NCBI GenBank assembly: GCA_026706695.1
Contig: JAPOYE010000089.1
Location: 1 to 47,500 of the forward strand
DNA length: 47,500 bases
Direction: 5' to 3'
Source: Candidatus Dadabacteria bacterium
Lineage (GTDB): Bacteria > Desulfobacterota_D > UBA1144 > Nemesobacterales > Nemesobacteraceae
Positions 39,033-47,500 of the stretch are shown in pieces. Under the pieces are notes generated by a model that searched no databases, had not been told where the DNA came from, and saw only the letters and a list, made by a program, of their open reading frames with translations. Position numbers and translations under genes: made by a program. Every line of letters begins with the position of its first letter. Position 1 is the first letter of the stretch.

Positions 39033-41345
39033 ATGACCGACCAATACCTAGGCCCCCTAGTGTCCGGCGATGAGCTTACATCCGAGCTCAGGAAACGGAA
39101 AAAGAAAGATGTGTACAAGACTGTCTCGGGTTCGTCGAAGAAGCTCATTGCTGAAAAGGTGAAGCTGGAAGAAGTTGACGGTTGGCGGATGTTCAGAAAG
39201 AACGCGAAGTCAACGCGGATGGCCAAGGCCAAGCCCGTTGACGAGCAGATTGAAGATGAAGTCTGGTGCATCCTAGCCCAGATGGGCTTCAAGGAGATGA
39301 GCAAAGGGCGTCAGTTCACGATTGCCGTCGAAAGTGACCTGCCACCACGTCAGGTCGATGTGTTTGCCAAGGACGATGAAGCCGTCATCATCGTCGAGTG
39401 CGCACAGCGCGATACGCCGGGCAAGGAGAAGATGGACCAACTGGTCGAGGAGATCAGGACAACTCGCGAGAACCTGCTCAAATCGGTCCGCGGGACCTAC
39501 GGCCAAGAGAGCAAGCTCAAAGTCAAACATGTCATCGCTACAAGAAACATCTCATGGAGAGACGAAGACCTTGCCGAGTGCGAGCAAGCGCAGATTGCGG
39601 TGGTCACCGACGGCGAACTCGACTACTATACGTCGCTCGTGCAGCATCTCAAGCACGCGGCACGCTACCAGTTTTTGGGGCATATGTTTGGCGGTCAGAA
39701 GATTGAAGGCCTAGCCAAGAAAGTCGTAGCTACCCGAAGCAAGATGGGGGGTGAGACGTTCTACACTTTCCTCATCCGCCCAGATGAGCTTTTGAAGGTC
39801 GCCTACGTCGGCCACAAGGCAAGCCGCGACATCGAGAATCTGGAAACATACCAGCGTATGCTCCAGTCGCGCCGACTGAAAAAGATTGCAGAGTACATCA
39901 ATGGTGGCGGCAAGTTTCCGACGAATATAGTTGTCAACCTGAAGACCGGCAGGAAGAAATTGCGATTTGATGCGAAGGAAAAATACGGTGAAGAGGAGTG
40001 GGGCGTACTTTATCTGCCGCCGAGCTATGCCTCGGCTTGGATCATCGATGGTCAGCATAGGCTCTACGGATACGCTTACGCACGTGCGACAGAGGGCTTC
40101 AATCAGGATTCGACGGTCTTGCCCGTGCTTGCTTATGAGAATCTTCCTGCCGAGAAGGAGATGAACCTCTTCATCGATATCAACAGCAAACAGACCAAAG
40201 TGAGCACGGGCCTGTTGGTTGAGCTTTACTCGGACCTTCATTGGGGTTCTTCCGACCCTGAAGAAGCGTTCCAAGCCCTGCTCTCGCGCATCGCCTCGCG
40301 TCTTAACGGCGAGAAGACCTCGCCGCTTCATGACCGCATGGTTGTCACCGGAAAGAAGAAGACTCGGTATCGCTGCCTGACGCAGACCTCGATCCGGGAC
40401 GGTCTTGACGTTGCCAAGCTATTAGGAACGTTCAGCAAGGGTGCAATTGTGCCGGGTCCACTGTCGACGGGCAGGTCCGATGACTATGCTGCGAACCTCA
40501 AGAAAGGCCTATCGGTGCTTTCGGATTGCCTCGGCATGTTCTCGACCCAGCTAACGAACCACTGGGAGCTCGGCGATGGTACCGGAGGATATCTATGTAC
40601 GAATAATGGCATTCGGGCTCTGTTTCACGTTATCAAAGACATTGCTGACCATATCCGGGACACAGACGGAACAGACCTTTGCCTTTTCAATGCCGATGAG
40701 ACTTTCGCGGAAATCAAACCGTATTTTCAGGTCTTGGTCGACTATTTCAACGACGCATCCGGGCAAGAAATCCAATCCTTTAGACGCACCGGCTCTTCAC
40801 TGACAGCCGTTCGGGACCAGGCCTATGGAATGGAAGCGCATATCAACAAGAAGTTTCACGACTTCAACCCCGCAGGACTGCAAAAGTACTTGGAGTCCCG
40901 TGATGAAGTGGGTACAGAAGAAGCGACCAACAATGTGAATAAGATAAACCGGAAACTCTTTGACTACGTCATCGGAACGTTGAAGAAACATTACGGTACG
41001 GAAGAAAAAGTGTGGTGGACGAAGGGTATTCCTGTTGAAATCCGCAAGGATTGCACGAGCAGATGGGAGGAAAAAAATCGTGAAGGCGAGGAAGAATCTC
41101 AGCTTTATCTGATCAACTATATCGATATCTGTCACAAGAATTGGGACTTATTCAAAGACGTGGTTTCGCTGGATTCCCGTGACAAGAACAACTGGAAAGC
41201 AAGCACGAGATGGATCAAGGACCTCAACGAGATACGCAAGATCACGGCGCATCCTGAGCGCGGCGTTCTGACCACGGACCAAGTCGCCTCCGTAAACGAG
41301 CTTTTTGACAAGGTCAAAGAGCATTTTCCTGAGGATATCTCGTAA
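39033..41345 (+). CDS. DGQHR-domain protein with degenerate nuclease-like N-domain and HEPN/Swt1-like C-domain
   Basis: A 770-residue multidomain protein. N-terminal part (about 85-205): the strand pattern RQVDVFAKDDEAVIIVECAQ resembles a Mrr/PD-(D/E)xK nuclease with D109 and E122, but the following lysine is replaced (ECA), so cleavage activity is doubtful. Central part (about 235-560): DGQHR at 339-343 (WIIDGQHRLYGYAYA) and FIDINSKQTKVS (380-391), as in DndB-like DGQHR proteins of the ParB superfamily. C-terminal part (about 640-765): WWTKGIP, a KNWDLF segment and EIRKITAHPERG, with R735-x4-H740 matching the HEPN RNase RX4-6H motif, most like the Swt1-type HEPN domain. GGAG precedes the ATG at 11 nt. 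Base composition is higher in G+C than in the preceding six genes. Confidence 0.83.
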   Translation: MTDQYLGPLVSGDELTSELRKRKKKDVYKTVSGSSKKLIAEKVKLEEVDGWRMFRKNAKSTRMAKAKPVDEQIEDEVWCILAQMGFKEMSKGRQFTIAVESDLPPRQVDVFAKDDEAVIIVECAQRDTPGKEKMDQLVEEIRTTRENLLKSVRGTYGQESKLKVKHVIATRNISWRDEDLAECEQAQIAVVTDGELDYYTSLVQHLKHAARYQFLGHMFGGQKIEGLAKKVVATRSKMGGETFYTFLIRPDELLKVAYVGHKASRDIENLETYQRMLQSRRLKKIAEYINGGGKFPTNIVVNLKTGRKKLRFDAKEKYGEEEWGVLYLPPSYASAWIIDGQHRLYGYAYARATEGFNQDSTVLPVLAYENLPAEKEMNLFIDINSKQTKVSTGLLVELYSDLHWGSSDPEEAFQALLSRIASRLNGEKTSPLHDRMVVTGKKKTRYRCLTQTSIRDGLDVAKLLGTFSKGAIVPGPLSTGRSDDYAANLKKGLSVLSDCLGMFSTQLTNHWELGDGTGGYLCTNNGIRALFHVIKDIADHIRDTDGTDLCLFNADETFAEIKPYFQVLVDYFNDASGQEIQSFRRTGSSLTAVRDQAYGMEAHINKKFHDFNPAGLQKYLESRDEVGTEEATNNVNKINRKLFDYVIGTLKKHYGTEEKVWWTKGIPVEIRKDCTSRWEEKNREGEEESQLYLINYIDICHKNWDLFKDVVSLDSRDKNNWKASTRWIKDLNEIRKITAHPERGVLTTDQVASVNELFDKVKEHFPEDIS

Positions 41346-41363
41346 ACTCATGAGGAGAGTTTT

Positions 41364-41429
41364 ATGGCCTTGGTTTCGAAATTTCTTTCAGTATTGCCTG
41401 GCGTACACGCTCACGCCACGGGCGGGTAA
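41364..41429 (+). CDS. Short 21-codon reading frame with strong Shine-Dalgarno
   Basis: Behind the DGQHR gene, GAGGAG lies 7 nt before an ATG that opens a 21-residue frame (MALVSKFLSVLPGVHAHATGG). It could be a real small peptide or the 5' stub of a gene cut at the right side of the island. Nothing similar is known to me. Confidence 0.3.
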   Translation: MALVSKFLSVLPGVHAHATGG

Positions 41430-41443
41430 CACCTGCTTACGTC

Positions 41444-41463
41444 TTCGGTCTGAATAAACCGAA
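41444..41463 (+). terminator. Possible terminator of the DGQHR transcript
   Basis: A perfect 6-bp stem (TTCGGT/ACCGAA) with an 8-nt loop, followed by a T-rich but interrupted stretch (CTTACTCTTTACCTTT). It lies about 100 nt past the DGQHR stop codon. Confidence 0.4.
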
Positions 41464-41531
41464 CTTACTCTTTACCTTTACATTCTTAACACAGCGTTTC
41501 CCGGTCGGCATGTATTTTAACGGGTGTTTTC

Positions 41532-41688
41532 CTGCTCCGAGATGCCCGTAGCCGCCCACTACAGCGACTACAAACCGGATCTTTACGAAAAAACCAAGTG
41601 CACTTCCTGCTGGTACAGCTGCAGGGGGGAGACCCAGAGCCCGGCGAACGTCAAAAGGGCCATGGAATACATGGGAATTTATATTTAG
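41532..41688 (+). repeat. Right copy of the 157-bp direct repeat (3' fragment of a radical-SAM gene)
   Basis: A second copy of the last 51 codons plus stop of the 30722-31690 radical-SAM gene, without its 5' part. It keeps the reading frame. Eight differences were counted; only two change the protein (Glu to Asp, Arg to Lys), the rest are silent or alter the stop (TAA to TAG). It therefore comes from a functional, slightly diverged homologue, not from a decaying local copy. It is either the displaced original end of the gene or the end brought in by the island. Confidence 0.9.
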
Positions 41689-41824
41689 CCCGGACGTTTA
41701 GGGTCCTTTTCGATACTCTCTGTGTGTTTAATCTGATTACGCCTTTGTCGGACTTGGTTGAATTCTAGGCGAAGGATACGTGATCAATAACCTCTCTACG
41801 GTGTTTTTGCCCCTTGCAGCTTCT

Positions 41825-41868
41825 GGGCGGCTTTATCAAAAGTGTAGGGACCGAAAAATAAACCGCCC
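41825..41868. other. Long inverted repeat downstream of the ADP-ribosylglycohydrolase gene
   Basis: GGGCGG-C-TTTAT and ATAAA-CCGCCC can pair over 11 bp with a single bulged C, leaving a loop of about 20 nt. It lies 60 nt past the end of the minus-strand gene. It lacks a T-run in that direction, and its function is unknown. The remaining sequence 41689-41928 shows no gene. Confidence 0.5.
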
Positions 41869-41928
41869 TGTGTTTTGTCGCAAGTCCGGAAATGATTTTC
41901 TAGCACCCCTTCGTACTTAGACCTGCGT

Positions 41929-42714
41929 TCAAGTTCGGACTGCCGTCTTGTACATTCGTTCCATCACCTTGACAATATCCGGGGCCCCGGAAAGGGACTG
42001 ATCCACAGCCTGCGCCACAAGGTGATCAGGAATGCCATGCATAGCTTCGGCAATCGGCCCGGCTATCGCCGCCAGTGTGTCGGAGTCGCCTCCTAGAGAG
42101 ATAGCGTTTCGAACGGCGTCTTCAAAACTTGTTGATTCAAGTGCGCACGTGATGGCTTCGGGAACGGTTTGTTGGCAGGTGTTGCTGTAGGAATATCCGG
42201 ATCGGATATCATCAACTGCCTTGGAGAGATCGTATTCGTATTCGCGCTCGATGGTCTTGCGTATGTCCTTCGGTTCGTATTTCTGAAAGGCAAGCCAGAT
42301 GGCGTGCGTCGCTGCCCTCGCTCCCTTCATGCCCTCGGGGTGGTTGTGAGTGATCCTGGTTACCCGGTCGGTGGCCGCAAGCGCCTCTTCGAGCGGATGG
42401 CTCCGGTTAAGGAAGGCAGCCGGCGACACCCGCATTACCGCTCCGTTTCCATAGCTGTGATACGGCTGGGGATCAGGGCTCGCGATCCAGTTTCTGAACA
42501 TGGTGCCGTAGCCACGATTCGGATGGTTCCGGCCCCATCGCTGCAGGGTGGGTGCGGCGGGCAGGTTGTCAAGGAGTATCTCCGCGACCGCTGCGGTACA
42601 CACCGAGTCGTCGGTGTAAAAACAGTTGTTTTGTAAGAGCTCAACCTCCTCTGTCTCGAAGGGTACGAATAAATAGACCGAACCCGCGATATCTCCAATT
42701 ATGGCTCCCCACAT
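41929..42714 (-). CDS. ADP-ribosylglycohydrolase family protein (DraG-like)
   Basis: A 261-residue protein of the ADP-ribosylglycohydrolase (DraG/ARH) family, which removes ADP-ribose from proteins or related substrates. The start MWGAIIGDIAGS (ATG 42714) has AGGAGG 7 nt upstream; a longer frame from 42765 is not needed. The dinuclear Mg site motifs are visible: TDDSV near the N-terminus, then SYGNGAVMRVSP and THNHPEGMKGA in the middle, and SLGGDSDTLAAIAG at the C-terminus. All expected acidic residues are kept, so it should be active. It lies just outside the right repeat of the island and reads towards it; whether it is chromosomal or part of accessory DNA is open. Confidence 0.9.
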   Translation of the reverse strand: MWGAIIGDIAGSVYLFVPFETEEVELLQNNCFYTDDSVCTAAVAEILLDNLPAAPTLQRWGRNHPNRGYGTMFRNWIASPDPQPYHSYGNGAVMRVSPAAFLNRSHPLEEALAATDRVTRITHNHPEGMKGARAATHAIWLAFQKYEPKDIRKTIEREYEYDLSKAVDDIRSGYSYSNTCQQTVPEAITCALESTSFEDAVRNAISLGGDSDTLAAIAGPIAEAMHGIPDHLVAQAVDQSLSGAPDIVKVMERMYKTAVRT

Positions 42715-42814
42715 AGTGTTGCCTCCTGTCCGTGCTCTTTCCCGCTTTGCCCGACTACGCGCCACCAGTTTTCACGAAGCAGGAAAAAAGGCAGCGTTTC
42801 TTCAGGGACTGGTA

Positions 42815-44260
42815 TCAGGTTCTCTGTGCTTTCCAGTCGGTGCCGCCCGGGCGGTCTTCAAGCACGATTCCCTTGGAACTTAGGTAGTCCCTTATTTCAT
42901 CGGCCTTTTTCCAGTTCTTTTCCTCTCTGGCCGAGTTTCTCTCCTCTATAAGTTTTTCTATCTCAAAGGGATCTATGTCTGAGAGGTTGGCGGTGGACTT
43001 TCTTTTCTCCATGTACTCGGCCGGTTCCTCTGAGAGGACTCCGAGCACTCCGCATATCTCCTTTATCTTCTCAAGCGCTAGGGTTGCGCTTTGAGTCTTT
43101 CCCACGGAGTCAAGCGATCTGTTAATCGAGCGTATCAGGTCAAAAAGACTCCCCACCACATCGGCAGTATTGAAGTTGTCGCTCATCGAAGAGTGAAAAT
43201 CCTCTTCGAATTTCCTGATCGAACCCTCAAGTGCGGGGTCGGAGCCCTTGGCTTCCCGCGCCTCTGCGGCTCTCAGCAGGGCCTGGTATATTCTCTCAAG
43301 CGCCGCCTCGCTGTCATGCATGCTTTTCTCCGAGAAATCTGCCGGGTTCTGGTAGTGGTGCGAGAGGAAGAAAAGCCTTATGGCCTCCGGGGACCATCTT
43401 TTAGTTGCCTCGGAAAGCGTGAAGAAGTTCCCCAGGGACTTTGACATCTTCTCCTTGTTTATTCTTATCAGGCCGTTATGAAGCCAGTACTTTGCAAACG
43501 GCTCTCCGGAGGCAGCCTCCGACTGGGCTATCTCGTTTTCGTGGTGCGGGAAGATGAGGTCCTTTCCCCCTCCATGTATCTCGAAATTCGTTCCCAAATA
43601 CTCCATGCTCATAACGGAGCACTCTATGTGCCATCCGGGCCTTCCGTCTCCCCACGGGCTTTTCCAAGCCGGCTCGCCGGGTTTTGACTCCTTCCAGAGC
43701 GCGAAATCAAGAGGGTCTTCCTTTTCCTCGTTTACGTCTATTCTCACTCCTTCAAGCATGTGATCAAGCGACCTGCAGGAGAGCTTTCCGTAGTCCGGGA
43801 ATTTTCTCACGGAGAAAAAGACGTTGTTGCCCGAGCGGTAGGCGAAGCCTTTCTCTATTATCTTTTCTATGAGCGCTATTATCTGCTCCAGATGCTCGGT
43901 TACCCGGGGCTCGACGTCTGGAGTCTCAACCCCTATCGAGGCCATGTCCTCTCTGTATTCCTTTATGTACTTCTCGGATATCTCATCGCAGCTTACCCCT
44001 TCCTGATTGGAGCGGGTTATTATCTTGTCGTCTATGTCGGTGTAGTTTCTCGCGAACAGAACGTCGTAGCCGGCGTATCTGAGGAATCTCTGTATAATGT
44101 CAAAAGACACCGCGGAGCGGGCGTGCCCCAGATGGGCTGAGTCATATACCGTGGGACCGCAGACATACATCCGGACCTTGTCTCCCTCAAAGGGAATGAG
44201 ATCTTCTTTTTTCTGCGAGAGAGAATTGTAGATTTTTATTTTGGGAAGTTCTTTCGGCAT
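42815..44260 (-). CDS. cysS: Cysteine--tRNA ligase
   Basis: Charges tRNA-Cys with cysteine. The 481-residue protein has the class I motifs HLGHA (HIGH-type, about 43-47) and KMSKS, and zinc ligands in MYVCGPTVYD, the ECSV segment and HHENE. FPHHENEIAQSEA and the C-terminal DALR-like helical domain are typical of CysRS. The length is normal. The ATG at 44260 has no Shine-Dalgarno directly before it; the only AAGGAGG is in the 5' arm of a hairpin at 44269-44289, whose 3' arm can mask it. Confidence 0.97.
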   Translation of the reverse strand: MPKELPKIKIYNSLSQKKEDLIPFEGDKVRMYVCGPTVYDSAHLGHARSAVSFDIIQRFLRYAGYDVLFARNYTDIDDKIITRSNQEGVSCDEISEKYIKEYREDMASIGVETPDVEPRVTEHLEQIIALIEKIIEKGFAYRSGNNVFFSVRKFPDYGKLSCRSLDHMLEGVRIDVNEEKEDPLDFALWKESKPGEPAWKSPWGDGRPGWHIECSVMSMEYLGTNFEIHGGGKDLIFPHHENEIAQSEAASGEPFAKYWLHNGLIRINKEKMSKSLGNFFTLSEATKRWSPEAIRLFFLSHHYQNPADFSEKSMHDSEAALERIYQALLRAAEAREAKGSDPALEGSIRKFEEDFHSSMSDNFNTADVVGSLFDLIRSINRSLDSVGKTQSATLALEKIKEICGVLGVLSEEPAEYMEKRKSTANLSDIDPFEIEKLIEERNSAREEKNWKKADEIRDYLSSKGIVLEDRPGGTDWKAQRT

Positions 44261-44268
44261 GTTTCAAG

Positions 44269-44289
44269 GGAGGTCACTGCGAGACCTCC
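44269..44289 (-). promoter_or_regulatory. Hairpin containing the Shine-Dalgarno-like sequence of the cysS leader
   Basis: On the minus strand GGAGGTC pairs perfectly with GACCTCC (7 bp, 7-nt loop). The 3' arm ends 8 nt before the cysS ATG. The 5' arm is the only good Shine-Dalgarno match nearby and would be hidden when the hairpin forms. It could be a translational control element or a terminator remnant; there is no T-run. Confidence 0.5.
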
Positions 44290-44353
44290 TTATCCCGTGG
44301 TATTTTTCGAAGGGAAAATTCTACGTATTCGTTCCCTAAATTCAAGGGTTAGG

Positions 44354-44365
44354 GCGCACGTGCGC
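44354..44365. other. 12-bp perfect palindrome in the cysS-rrn gap
   Basis: GCGCACGTGCGC is its own reverse complement. It lies in the 400-nt region between cysS and the rRNA operon (44261-44660), which otherwise holds the cysS leader hairpin, AT-rich sequence, and the rRNA promoter and boxA-like site. No gene is seen there. Confidence 0.4.
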
Positions 44366-44543
44366 AAGGCGACCGGGGCTCTTTTCTCAAAATCTGAGCA
44401 AAGAAGGCGGATTTTTGCCCCTTTCCAGCAGTTTTTTCTTCAAAGTGAAAAAAAAGCTTGCCAAAGCAAAACCGTCCGTTAGTATGATGGTTCACTTTCA
44501 TTTTTTTGTTTGAAGTTGTTTTGTTTTCCTTGTTCTTTTTAAA

Positions 44544-44571
44544 TTGACAATTTCCGGTGGGTGAGTACTAT
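44544..44571 (+). promoter_or_regulatory. rRNA operon promoter
   Basis: TTGACA (44544-44549), a 16-nt spacer and TACTAT (44566-44571). An alternative -10, TATATT at 44569-44574, would give a 19-nt spacer. It lies about 90 nt before the 16S gene, with an A+T-rich stretch (44500-44543) upstream that could act as an UP element. Confidence 0.65.
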
Positions 44572-44591
44572 ATTCTACCCATTTTGATAGC

Positions 44592-44602
44592 TTGATCTTT
44601 GA
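44592..44602 (+). promoter_or_regulatory. boxA-like antitermination site before 16S
   Basis: TTGATCTTTGA occurs here and again at 46459-46469 before 23S, in both cases followed by a similar AAATTTAA / CAATTGAA stretch. The position and repetition fit NusB/NusE boxA elements of rRNA operons. Confidence 0.55.
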
Positions 44603-44662
44603 AAATTTAATAGCAGATGATAGCGGGCGAACTAGAGCAGTATCCGTAAATTCTTTTAAATT

Positions 44663-46202
<1,540 letters not shown>

Positions 46203-46280
46203 TCACGGAGATATCTGTCTCTTTTTCGCTCGTCATCTGCTTTTTACGAAAAAGTATTTCCTGCGCTTATAAAGCAACAG

Positions 46281-46357
<77 letters not shown>

Positions 46358-46360
46358 GTA

Positions 46361-46433
46361 GGGGGTGTAGCTCAGTTGGGAGAGCGCCTGCTTTGCAAGC
46401 AGGAGGTCGACGGTTCGAGCCCGTTCACCTCCA
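46361..46433 (+). tRNA. tRNA-Ala (anticodon TGC)
   Basis: Lies in the 16S-23S spacer, 3 nt after tRNA-Ile. Acceptor GGGGGTG/CACCTCC, anticodon loop TTTGCAA (TGC), T-arm GGTTCGAGCCC. CCA is not encoded, although the neighbouring tRNA-Ile has it. Confidence 0.98.
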
Positions 46434-46458
46434 CATAAAAAGAATTTCGAATGCTTTT

Positions 46459-46469
46459 TTGATCTTTGA
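46459..46469 (+). promoter_or_regulatory. boxA-like antitermination site before 23S
   Basis: TTGATCTTTGA, an exact repeat of the element at 44592-44602, lies about 70 nt before 23S, the usual position of the spacer boxA in rrn operons. Confidence 0.55.
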
Positions 46470-46537
46470 CAATTGAATATAACGCTGAGAAACAGAATTG
46501 ATCGTGTTGTTAGTATTATCGAGGATTTTCACGCCTC

Positions 46538-47500
<963 letters not shown>

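Larger units (their letters stand above)
31691..41531. mobile_element. Genomic island with candidate defence / DNA-modification system
   Basis: About 9.8 kb lies between two copies of the 3' end of one radical-SAM gene. The first six genes are visibly richer in A+T than the flanks, while the seventh is more G+C-rich, so at least two sources are likely. Contents: a truncated S23-like remnant, a six-gene operon (ParB-like, nuclease, SNF2 helicase, ParB-like, radical SAM, Hsp90-like ATPase), a DGQHR/HEPN gene and a 21-codon reading frame. No integrase, transposase, replication or conjugation gene is present. Insertion by one crossover of a circular molecule carrying a homologous gene end would explain the layout. 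Confidence 0.75.

Noticed and set aside
31691-41531. The island as a Dnd, Ssp, Dpd, BREX or DISARM system
   Set aside because: There is no DndC/SspD-type sulfur gene, no tRNA-guanine transglycosylase-like DpdA, no PglZ/BrxC, no methyltransferase and no DrmA/DrmB. Only ParB/DGQHR and SNF2 are shared themes.
31691-41688. The island as a transposon or integrative element with its own recombinase
   Set aside because: No transposase, tyrosine or serine integrase is encoded and no terminal inverted repeats were seen. The borders are a long direct repeat of a gene end, not an att-sized core in a tRNA.

Overview
The window is a chromosomal segment of a Gram-negative-type bacterium. It carries a lipoprotein-type peptide-binding protein, ClpS/ClpA, and an rrn operon with the order 16S - tRNA-Ile - tRNA-Ala - 23S. 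The 16S is clearly bacterial but unusual: it reads CCGGTAACGAGCG where most bacteria have CCCGCAACGAGCG. From memory the overall flavour suggests a poorly cultured deltaproteobacterial-like or Candidatus Dadabacteria-like lineage. That placement is a guess, and a 16S search would settle it.

Left part (1-30.7 kb) is dense housekeeping sequence. In order: rpiB-asd (-); an orphan oligopeptide-binding lipoprotein (+); a consensus promoter running straight into an intrinsic terminator ahead of etfB-etfA (+); murI, a double-hotdog thioesterase and clpS-clpA (-); a DUF482/GNAT-like gene whose start overlaps head-to-head with an ABC-F ATPase; cstA (+); SRP RNA-dnaX-ybaB-recR (-); two tandem cupins (+); a methyltransferase (-); tRNA-Ser(GGA); a NUDIX hydrolase behind a perfect palindrome; tRNA-Leu(CAA); a MoeZ-type E1/rhodanese; two tandem cold-shock genes, each with its own consensus promoter; a small membrane protein, a DEDD exonuclease and trhO (+); and a compact minus-strand cluster ending in nnr-tsaE-lysC-cimA.

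The accessory core is at 31.5-41.7 kb. A complete radical-SAM gene (30722-31690) is followed by about 9.8 kb of foreign-looking DNA. That DNA ends in a second, slightly diverged copy of the last 157 bp of the same radical-SAM gene (31534-31690 versus 41532-41688; 8 differences, mostly synonymous). The island starts inside a truncated remnant resembling a four-helix-bundle/S23 protein. It then carries a six-gene operon with overlaps or very short gaps: ParB-like protein 1, a small PD-(D/E)xK nuclease, an SNF2 helicase, ParB-like protein 2, a radical-SAM enzyme with a possible B12-type N-terminus, and an Hsp90-like GHKL ATPase. A large, more GC-rich gene follows, encoding a degenerate nuclease-like domain, a DGQHR (ParB/DndB-like) domain and a C-terminal HEPN/Swt1-like domain. 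I recognise no described defence or DNA-modification system with this gene set. It is the best candidate in the window for an undescribed system. No integrase, transposase or CRISPR array is visible.

Right part (41.9-47.5 kb): an ADP-ribosylglycohydrolase, cysS with a leader hairpin, then the rRNA operon. The 23S gene runs off the end of the window.

In metabolism, lysC and asd give the first two steps of the aspartate family, and cimA gives an isoleucine route from pyruvate. etfBA carries electrons from flavin dehydrogenases. murI supplies D-glutamate. nnr and the NUDIX enzyme are metabolite repair or clean-up functions.
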